This document shows, piece by piece, positions 1 to 5,259 of a stretch of DNA of 5,599 nucleotides; the stretch's first letter is position 1; each line of letters opens with the position of its first letter. The notes under the pieces are model-generated. The model was not told the origin of the DNA, made no database searches, and was given only the letters and a program-made list of their open reading frames with translations. The translations under genes and the position numbers were made by a program. Where the stretch lies: NCBI GenBank assembly GCA_013298335.1, contig JAAFHI010000278.1, forward strand, positions 1 through 5,599, given 5' to 3'. This DNA comes from Actinomycetota bacterium. GTDB taxonomy: Bacteria; Acidobacteriota; Blastocatellia; Chloracidobacteriales; Chloracidobacteriaceae.

Positions 1-634
1 GTTCGGTAATCTGGCGGTTACGGGTCGGGTCTTCGCGCAGTTCGCGGGTGCTGTCCGAAATGACGTAGCCCGGCGAGATGGCGTTGACGTTGACGCCCCG
101 GCTGGCCCATTCGTTGGCGAGTGCCTTGGTGAGCTGCATCAGGCCGCCTTTGGACGCGGCGAGGGCGGGCGCGAAGATTCCGCCCTGAAAGGCGAGGACC
201 GACACGATGTTGATGATTTTCCCGCTGCCGCGTTCGATCATGTGGCGTCCGACGATCTGCGAGAGGCGGAACACGGCGGAGAGGTTTACTTCGAGGGCGT
301 AATTCCAGTCCACGTCGGAGTAGTCGAGCGCGGGCATGCGCTGAATCGTCGTTTCGTTATTGACGAGGATGTCGATGCGTCCGAGGTGTTCGAGCGTCGT
401 GTTGATGATGTGGTTGTGAAACGCCCGGTCGTAGAGATCGCCGACCACCGGTACCGCGCGGCGTCCGAGCGCGGTAATGGCGGCGCAGGTCGCTTCCGGG
501 GCGCGTGTGCTCTCCTGACAGGCGACATCCGCGCCGGCCTGCGCGAGCGCGACGGCGAGCGCCGAACCGACTTCCGATGAGGAACCCGTAACGAGGGCGA
601 CTTTTCCGTCCAGTTTGAATGAATCGAGAATCAC
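1..634 (-). CDS. KduD-like short-chain dehydrogenase/reductase, 3' end cut by window edge; key motifs degenerate
   Basis: The frame is open from a GTG start at 634 to the left edge (211 codons; relatives have about 250). AAGGA at 643-647, 8 bases upstream, supports this start. The N-terminus MILDSFKLDGKVALVTG and the later stretches FQGGI, ASKGG, NEWA and NVNAISPGY match the KduD/gluconate 5-dehydrogenase branch of classical SDRs, which are cytosolic NAD(P)-dependent oxidoreductases of sugar-acid breakdown. Kept features are Asp66 (adenine pocket), Asn117, Ser145 and Lys162. Three hallmarks are altered. The TGxxxGxG loop reads TGSSSEVG, with Glu21 for Gly. NNAG reads NNET (92-95). The catalytic Tyr of YxxxK is Leu158 (codon CTC, plus-strand 161-163). 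The fold is therefore clear but normal SDR catalysis is doubtful. It may be a pseudoenzyme, a regulator or an early pseudogene. It lies downstream of the kinase gene on the same strand, 187 bases away, so it may have its own promoter. SDR family is near certain; the KduD subgroup is likely. Confidence 0.9.
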   Translation of the reverse strand, partial: MILDSFKLDGKVALVTGSSSEVGSALAVALAQAGADVACQESTRAPEATCAAITALGRRAVPVVGDLYDRAFHNHIINTTLEHLGRIDILVNNETTIQRMPALDYSDVDWNYALEVNLSAVFRLSQIVGRHMIERGSGKIINIVSVLAFQGGIFAPALAASKGGLMQLTKALANEWASRGVNVNAISPGYVISDSTRELREDPTRNRQITE

Positions 635-711
635 GGAGGGAATCCTTGCGTGTGGGATAGGGGAAGCGCCGAATCTGTAAGGGAGGAACCGCCAGGCGGA
701 GCATTCGCAAA

Positions 712-741
712 CATATAGGGAAACGCGGTGGCTGCAAACAA
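712..741 (-). promoter_or_regulatory. possible sigma70-type promoter for the SDR gene
   Basis: On the minus strand, TTGTTT (736-741) and TATATG (712-717) are separated by 18 bases and lie about 80 bases upstream of the SDR start. Just downstream is a short perfect palindrome, CCGCC-A-GGCGG in plus orientation (689-699), which could be an operator or chance in GC-rich DNA. This is pattern matching only. The boxes match the consensus imperfectly, and the host's promoter consensus is unknown. Confidence 0.22.
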
Positions 742-821
742 AAATCCACGCGATTTGCGGTCGGGACCACCCGGATTCAGGGCGGGGGCCACCGGACGGA
801 CATTCCTTTTGAGGAAGGCGT

Positions 822-2318
822 TTACGTTCCGATGGCGGGGCTCGGGTCGGCCTGCGTCTGAGGGACGAGCGGGATCATCAATCTGACTTCGACGCCAGTT
901 TGGTTCGGGCGGTTGATCATTTCGCAGTCGCCACCGGTTCCCCAGATCAGGGTCGAGACCGCCGAGAGGCCGAGGCCCAGTCCCGGCATTTGTCCGGTGA
1001 AGAGGCGTTCGCCCTGGAAATAGGGGAGCCAGACCTTTTCGAGCTGGTCCAGAGAAAGGGTCAGGCCGTCATCCGTCAGGCACAGCAGCAGGCACGTTCC
1101 GGAGCGGGTGAGGCTGACCTCGACGGTCGGCGTTTTGCGGGGATGAAACTTGAGGGAGTTCCCGAGCAGTTCAAGGTAGATGGATTCCATCGAAAAGGGG
1201 TTGAGCGGAATGCCGAGACCGTTCAGCGCGGGGTCGTAGTGGATTTCCGGCGTCGTGATGCCGAGGCTTTTGGCCGAGGTTTCGATCAGGGCGACCTGGG
1301 CTTCGCTGGGGAAAACCGACTGTTCCCTCGCAAGGCCGACGATATTCACGAATTGAAGGGCCTGATCGACCTTGCGCTTGAGTTCGTTGACGCCCTGGTA
1401 GGCGAGTCCGACCATTTCGTTCCGGAAATCGGCGGTGGCCGTTTCGCCTTCGAATTCGAGCAGTTCGAGCGCGCCGAGAATGACCGCGAGGGGCGTGCGA
1501 AGCTTGTGGTTCAGTGCCGTATGAAAATGCCACTGGGCGAGGTGCTGCACTTTCTGGTCGGTGATGTTGGTCAGCCGGAGGGCGAAATCTCCATGATCCG
1601 AAACGGGAAGTTCGAGGGGCGTGACCTGGAGCCAGAACTGCGGGGCGACCGCCGTTTCCGGGCGCAGCAGGTAAAGCGGACTGTTCCGTTTCGTTTCGCT
1701 CAGGGGATGTTTCCAGTCCTCGACCGGTTCAAAACGGAAATGCGGCGCGGCCTGTTCGCGGAAGGTCCCCAGTGTCTCGACCGCTTCCGTACCGGGGATT
1801 CCGAGGAGTTTTCTCGCCGTGGAGTTGAGGTAGGTAATTCTTTCGTCCCGATCGAGAATCAGCAGGCCGTTGTTGGACTGCTCGGCGATCCATTCGAAAC
1901 GGGTCTGGGCCGACACCAGCCGGCGGTAGCGGTTGAGTCTGAGGAGCGACCGGATGCGCATCCGGAGTTCCGTCCGGAGGATGGGCTTGGTGATGAAGTC
2001 GTCGGCGCCGACCTGAAATCCTTCGAGGCGGCTTTCGGGGTCGTCGAGTGCGGTAATCAGCAGCACCGGTGTCTCGCCGATTTCGGGATCGGCGCGGATG
2101 GTCCGGCAGACGTCGAAACCGTCCATGCCGGGCATCATGACATCGAGCAGGACGAGGTCCGGTTTCCAGGCCTGGATGATGGCCAGTGCTTCCGGACCGT
2201 CGGAGGCGCACCGGAGGCTGACGTTCAGGGGGACAAGGAGGCCCGAAAGGGTTTCCCTTCCGGCCTCTTCATCATCGACGATGAGAACTCTCCCGTTGCG
2301 TTCCGGAATGGACTCCAT
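822..2318 (-). CDS. soluble hybrid response regulator/histidine kinase (REC-PAS-HisKA-HATPase)
   Basis: A 498-aa two-component protein starting MESIPERNG. The receiver domain (about 9-128) has the acidic pair Asp15/Asp16, phospho-acceptor Asp59 in LLDVMMPGMDGFDV, Thr89 and Lys111. A PAS-like domain (about 138-255) includes GLLILDRDERITYLN and ends at NITDQK. A HisKA dimerisation helix follows, with His271 in NHKLRTPL, then a HATPase_c domain with N-box Asn387 (LLGNSLKF), G1 DDG (416-418) and G2 GLGLGLSAV (446-454). There is no signal peptide or membrane helix, so it is cytoplasmic and probably takes phosphate on REC from another kinase, or senses through PAS. No partner regulator or DNA-binding output domain is encoded here. 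Oddities: Lys272 replaces the usual Glu/Asp after His, and G1 lacks its second Gly. The frame continues upstream to an ATG at 2456, but the extra 46 residues look non-coding. The ATG at 2318 sits directly before the receiver domain, with a weak GGGG 7 bases upstream. Confidence 0.94.
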   Translation of the reverse strand: MESIPERNGRVLIVDDEEAGRETLSGLLVPLNVSLRCASDGPEALAIIQAWKPDLVLLDVMMPGMDGFDVCRTIRADPEIGETPVLLITALDDPESRLEGFQVGADDFITKPILRTELRMRIRSLLRLNRYRRLVSAQTRFEWIAEQSNNGLLILDRDERITYLNSTARKLLGIPGTEAVETLGTFREQAAPHFRFEPVEDWKHPLSETKRNSPLYLLRPETAVAPQFWLQVTPLELPVSDHGDFALRLTNITDQKVQHLAQWHFHTALNHKLRTPLAVILGALELLEFEGETATADFRNEMVGLAYQGVNELKRKVDQALQFVNIVGLAREQSVFPSEAQVALIETSAKSLGITTPEIHYDPALNGLGIPLNPFSMESIYLELLGNSLKFHPRKTPTVEVSLTRSGTCLLLCLTDDGLTLSLDQLEKVWLPYFQGERLFTGQMPGLGLGLSAVSTLIWGTGGDCEMINRPNQTGVEVRLMIPLVPQTQADPSPAIGT

Positions 2319-2407
2319 TGCGTAACCCCGAAATGCGAGTGGAATGAAAAGAGTAGATGGAGTACTTCTACCATGTTTTTCCGGCATGTCCGGTTTTTTT
2401 GAATGGA

Positions 2408-2599
2408 ATGTCCGTGCCCCCCAGATGGGAGATCGTACCTGTTCAGCCGCCGCCATTTGCCTTGCCGGAACAGTTACGGGAGATCAATGCCGGACTCCGC
2501 TCCCGACTCCACGCCGACGCGGTGGAACACTTGCTTCTCATCGCGTTGGCGACACGGTTACGTTGGGAAAGTTGGGGAAGGGCCTTGACCGTGTCGTAA
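2408..2599 (+). CDS. doubtful small ORF, 63 aa, unknown function, possibly a remnant
   Basis: The ORF begins with ATG at 2408 (MSVPPRWEIVPVQPPPFALP) and ends at a TAA inside the palindrome at 2589-2608. The first 45 or so codons mostly end in G or C, as in the neighbouring real genes. They encode a Pro-rich start followed by a plausible amphipathic helix (LPEQLREINAGLRSRLHADAVEHLLL in two runs, about 17-42). The last 20 or so codons are made of the repeat cluster itself. I recognise no family and the Shine-Dalgarno is poor. It may be a short real gene, or the N-terminal stub of a gene truncated where the repeat was acquired. In high-GC DNA a chance ORF of this size is also quite possible. Confidence 0.28.
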   Translation: MSVPPRWEIVPVQPPPFALPEQLREINAGLRSRLHADAVEHLLLIALATRLRWESWGRALTVS

Positions 2600-2633
2600 A
2601 CGACACGGCTACGTTCATTTCATCGCATTGGCG
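2539..2633. repeat. REP-like palindromic repeat cluster
   Basis: The core is a perfect inverted repeat at 2589-2608: CCGTGTCGT-AA-ACGACACGG, with 9-bp arms. Around it lie two copies of a 15-mer differing at one base, CGACACGGTTACGTT (2550-2564) and CGACACGGCTACGTT (2601-2615). Two copies of a 13-mer differing at one base, CATCGCGTTGGCG (2539-2551) and CATCGCATTGGCG (2621-2633), bound the cluster. This arrangement resembles dispersed intergenic palindromic elements of bacterial genomes. In RNA the core would form a stable hairpin on either strand. No T-run follows, so it is not a classical terminator. Confidence 0.65.
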
Positions 2634-2886
2634 TCGAAATCCAATTCAGTGGCGAAATGTATCAATCTCGCGTGGTCTGATTGAAAAGCGCTTCCCGTCA
2701 TCGAAAGACCGGTGCGCGGATAACCGAAAAATGTATTGTTCCGAACGATGATTTCGGCTAGCTTCCGCGACCGAACCTTCCCTTTCTCGAAATGTTTTTT
2801 CAGATGCGTCACACGGCCCCGCGGGTGTTCGTGTGTGAACTTCCCGGTCGCCGAACGCGCGACCGTTGAACGGAGTCGTATTCACG

Positions 2887-4677
2887 ATGCCGAGTGTCAA
2901 GCTCATCCTGATTGATTACGTCATCATGGCGGTCTATTTCGCTTTCGTGCTGGGTATCGGCTTCGCGTTGAAGCGGTACATGAAATCCAGTACGGACTAT
3001 TTCCTGTCGGGACGCTCGATTCCCGCGTGGGTCGCCGGTCTGGCCTTCATCTCGGCCAATCTCGGCGCGCAGGAAGTCATCGGCATGGGCGCGTCAGGCG
3101 CGAAATACGGCATCGCCACAAGCCACTTCTACTGGATCGGCGCGATTCCGGCGATGGTCTTCGTCGGCATCTTCATGATGCCCTTCTATTACGGGTCGAA
3201 GGCGCGCAGCGTGCCGGAGTATCTGAAACTCCGTTTCGACGAAAAAACCCGCGGTCTGAACGCGATTTCCTTCGCCGTAATGACGATTTTCTCGTCGGGC
3301 GTGTCGCTCTACGCGATGGGCAAGCTGTTCAACCTGCTGCTCGGCTGGGATTACAACTTCTCCATGCTGATGGCCTCGGTCATCGTGCTCGGCTACATCT
3401 TCCTCGGCGGACTGACGAGCGCGATCTACAACGAAGTGCTTCAGTTCTTCCTCATCGTTTTCGGATTTCTGCCGCTCGTCTTTCTCGGTTTGCGCGATGT
3501 CGGCGGCTGGGCGGGCTTGCAGGCGCGGCTCGCGACGCATTCGGTGGCGCAGGGCTTCGCGCCGACGGCCTACACGCAATCGTGGGCCTTCATGGGCGAG
3601 ACGACAAAAAATCCCATCGGCGTCGAATGGTTCGGGCTGGCGATGGGCCTCGGCTTCGTTCTTTCGTTCGGATACTGGTGTACGGACTTTCTCGTCGTAC
3701 AACGCGCGATGGCGGCGGATTCCATGACCGCCGCGCGCCGGACGCCCCTCATCGCGGCGATTCCGAAGATGCTTTTCCCGTTTCTCGTCATTCTGCCCGG
3801 CATGCTCGCGCTGACCATCGGCACGACCGCTTCAAACCCGACTCCGACAACCGCGGTCGCCAGGCCCGCCGAAGTCAAGCAGGGAATTATCCCGGCCAAG
3901 ACAAACAAAGACGGCAAGGTCGAAGTCGATGAAAAGGGCAAGCCGGTCTTCGATTATGACCTTGCGACGCCGATGATGCTGATTCACTACCTTCCGTCGG
4001 GCATGCTCGGCCTCGGCCTGACCGCGCTGCTGGCGTCGTTCATGTCGGGGATGGCCGGCAACGTGACGGCGTTCAACACGGTCTGGACCTACGATATCTA
4101 CCAGAGCTATTTCAAAAAGGATGCGAGCGACGAGCACTACCTCTGGATGGGCCGCGTCGCCACGGTCGCGGGCATCGCGCTCTCGGTCGCGGCGGCCTAC
4201 ATCGCGGCCTCGTTCAACAACATCATGGACGTGCTGCAACTGGTGTTCGCGTTCGTCAACGCGCCGCTGTTCGCGACGTTCATGCTCGGCATGTTCTGGA
4301 AACGCTCGACCGGGCACGGCGCGTTCATCGGGCTCGTTTCGGGAACGCTCGCGGCGGCCATTCACCACGGCATCTCGCTTCCCGAAGGCGCGAAAGTCGG
4401 TTTCAAGGGCGGCTACTTCGGTGTGTTGCTGAAGCCGTACCACAGCGAACTGGCCCAGACGTTCTGGACCGCCATCGCCGCGTGGACAACCTGTTTTCTG
4501 GTGACCATCGTCGTCAGTCTGATGACGAAGCCGCGCGAGGAAAAGGAACTCGTCGGGCTGGTGTATTCGCTGACACCCAAGCCGGACGAAGGCAAAATCG
4601 CGTTTCTCACGCGCCCGGCGGTCCTGGCCGTCATCGTGCTGGCGCTGACGGTGGTGTTGAATGTGATCTTCTTTTGA
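2887..4677 (+). CDS. SSS-family (SGLT-like) sodium/solute symporter
   Basis: This 596-aa inner-membrane protein imports a small solute, in this family usually with Na+. Length, many hydrophobic helices (about 13-14 by eye) and aligned stretches identify the family: DYFLSGRSIPAW (37-48), ISANLGAQEVIGM (55-67), YW at 263-264 with VVQRAMAA, FPFLVILPG, TYDIY, and LGMFWKRSTGHGAFIG. Aligned from memory to Vibrio SGLT, the gate Tyr263, Lys294 and Gln451 (vSGLT Gln428) are kept. Glu63, Tyr82, Gly85 and Ser260 replace Gln69, Glu88, Ser91 and Asn260, and Gly388 replaces Na+-site Ser365. A polar, charged loop (about 318-358, with NKDGKVEVDEKGKPVF) probably faces outside. The ATG at 2887 is preferred, with GGAG 11 bases upstream. 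A TTG at 2866 would add seven residues but has no ribosome site. It leads a plus-strand cluster with a small membrane protein and galT, suggesting sugar uptake. The substrate is unproven. Confidence 0.95.
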   Translation: MPSVKLILIDYVIMAVYFAFVLGIGFALKRYMKSSTDYFLSGRSIPAWVAGLAFISANLGAQEVIGMGASGAKYGIATSHFYWIGAIPAMVFVGIFMMPFYYGSKARSVPEYLKLRFDEKTRGLNAISFAVMTIFSSGVSLYAMGKLFNLLLGWDYNFSMLMASVIVLGYIFLGGLTSAIYNEVLQFFLIVFGFLPLVFLGLRDVGGWAGLQARLATHSVAQGFAPTAYTQSWAFMGETTKNPIGVEWFGLAMGLGFVLSFGYWCTDFLVVQRAMAADSMTAARRTPLIAAIPKMLFPFLVILPGMLALTIGTTASNPTPTTAVARPAEVKQGIIPAKTNKDGKVEVDEKGKPVFDYDLATPMMLIHYLPSGMLGLGLTALLASFMSGMAGNVTAFNTVWTYDIYQSYFKKDASDEHYLWMGRVATVAGIALSVAAAYIAASFNNIMDVLQLVFAFVNAPLFATFMLGMFWKRSTGHGAFIGLVSGTLAAAIHHGISLPEGAKVGFKGGYFGVLLKPYHSELAQTFWTAIAAWTTCFLVTIVVSLMTKPREEKELVGLVYSLTPKPDEGKIAFLTRPAVLAVIVLALTVVLNVIFF

Positions 4678-4855
4678 AAAGGTGTCAGGTTTCGGGTGTC
4701 GGGTTTTAGGTGGAAGACAGTTATGCGTTATGAGTTTTTGACCGCGAATTGGTCGAACTTGACCAGCTCCATCGGAATGAAAAAGTTTTTAACTCATCAT
4801 TCATAACTCATCACTCATAACTGGTTTTACCTGAAACCCGAAACCCGACACCTTT
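4677..4855. repeat. nested inverted-repeat element of tandem heptamer and 14-mer units
   Basis: The outer arms are inverted copies of a heptamer series. The left arm (4681-4708) reads GGTGTCA, GGTTTCG, GGTGTCG, GGTTTTA. The right arm (4830-4852) read on the minus strand is GGTGTCG, GGTTTCG, GGTTTCA. The inner right arm has a 14-nt tandem repeat, TAACTCATCATTCA and TAACTCATCACTCA (4790-4817), then TAACTG. Its inverse, CAGTTATGCGTTATGAG, is on the left (4718-4734). The centre has a small hairpin, TGGTC-GAACTT-GACCA (about 4750-4765). The element is more A/T-rich than its neighbours, encodes nothing obvious, and spans exactly from the symporter stop codon to the Shine-Dalgarno of the next gene. 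It looks like a non-autonomous dispersed element or an RNA-structure module. It could reduce or stabilise transcription into the downstream genes. Confidence 0.85.
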
Positions 4856-4864
4856 GGAGGCTCT

Positions 4865-5074
4865 ATGAGTGGTGCAGGCGGAATGGACGTGCGGAAGCCG
4901 ATCGGGCTGATGTTTCTGATTGTCGGCTTGATTCTCATCGGGTACGGCGTGGCGACCGGCGGCGATCCGATGTATGCCAAGTCGCTTTCCATCAATATCA
5001 ATCTGTATTGGGGCGTGGCGATGGCGGTTTTCGGCGCCGTGTTTGTCGGCTTTTCGTTTCTCGGAAAGAAGTAG
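4865..5074 (+). CDS. small protein with two predicted membrane helices, family not recognised
   Basis: The product is 69 aa with two hydrophobic stretches: about 13-31 (starting IGLMFLIVGLILIGYG) and about 48-66 (starting YWGVAMAVFGAVFVG). A polar loop with MYAKSLSININL joins them, and the C-terminus is GKK. A conserved-looking R-K-P-I-G precedes helix 1. A strong GGAGG (4856-4860) lies 4 bases before the ATG. An internal Met7 (4883) is an alternative start without a better site. The gene sits between the symporter and galT, with only 5 bases to the galT start, which suggests co-translation. Small two-helix proteins do accompany some SSS transporters (for example the DUF485 protein YjcH with ActP), so a transporter accessory role is a reasonable inference. 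I cannot assign a family from sequence alone. Confidence 0.75.
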   Translation: MSGAGGMDVRKPIGLMFLIVGLILIGYGVATGGDPMYAKSLSININLYWGVAMAVFGAVFVGFSFLGKK

Positions 5075-5079
5075 CCCCA

Positions 5080-5259
5080 ATGGTACTTCCGGAAACGAAA
5101 AACGGCCCGGAGCCGACGCTTGAGGTTGAGCTTCGCAGGCGGGAAACGCGGCTCTCCGACGGGCGATACCTGATTTACTTTGATTTTGAACGCCCGGCGG
5201 AACAGGCCGGGGCGACGGACGGCGATGTCGGAACTCAGATGGAATCCGATGCTCGGTGA
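5080..5259 (+). CDS. galT: galT N-terminal segment, out of frame with the galT body
   Basis: The ATG at 5080 follows the small membrane gene by 5 bases and has a weak purine-rich stretch upstream (5063-5071). The segment VELRRRETRLSDGRYLIYFDF (in two runs, about 16-36) corresponds to the N-terminal extension of the GalT subgroup found in actinobacteria and some other phyla. In those proteins it continues directly into the 'SELRxDPLxGEW' segment. Here that continuation lies one frame over, starting at 5225, and this frame stops at 5257-5259 after about 15 non-homologous residues. A +1 shift in the GGGG run at 5209-5212, or anywhere up to 5225, would join them into one reading frame. I therefore read it as the front end of the same gene, not a separate gene. 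Confidence 0.6.
   Translation: MVLPETKNGPEPTLEVELRRRETRLSDGRYLIYFDFERPAEQAGATDGDVGTQMESDAR

Larger units (their letters stand above)
2319..2886. other. divergent intergenic region between kinase and symporter
   Basis: These 568 bases separate the minus-strand kinase start from the plus-strand symporter start and should hold both promoters. I see one doubtful small ORF (2408-2599) and one palindromic repeat cluster (2539-2633). The last 250 bases (about 2634-2886) show no convincing ORF and no clear promoter box. There is a loose CCGAAA/TTTCGG pair (about 2725-2756), too weak to call a structure. Composition is mixed, with A/T-rich runs around 2390-2400 and 2795-2800. Confidence 0.6.

Noticed and set aside
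357..770. 137-codon minus-strand frame overlapping the SDR start
   Set aside because: It is Arg/Pro-rich without motifs, and the overlapping frame from 634 encodes an unmistakable SDR.
803..819. Possible terminator after the kinase gene (TTCCT-CAAA-AGGAA on the minus strand)
   Set aside because: The stem is only five base pairs and no T-run follows, so it is not a supportable intrinsic terminator.
900..2402. 500-codon open frame on the plus strand
   Set aside because: It is exactly antisense to the hybrid kinase in the same codon register, a usual artefact of high-GC coding DNA. Its translation has no recognisable motif, whereas the minus-strand product shows full REC, PAS and kinase motifs.
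2319..2456. Longer start (2456) for the kinase
   Set aside because: The extra 46 residues are not domain-like, and the receiver domain begins normally right after Met at 2318. The internal Met at 2387 also has no Shine-Dalgarno.
2539..2633. CRISPR-like array
   Set aside because: Only two imperfect copies of each module with irregular spacing around a palindrome, and no cas gene; it fits a palindromic dispersed repeat instead.
2866..2886. TTG start for the symporter
   Set aside because: There is no ribosome site upstream of 2866. ATG 2887 has GGAG upstream and matches the expected N-terminus before helix 1.
3094..4443. Several 120-200-codon minus-strand frames, and a 301-codon plus frame from 3027, inside the symporter
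   Set aside because: They are charged, low-complexity translations out of frame with the clear SSS transporter; shadows only.
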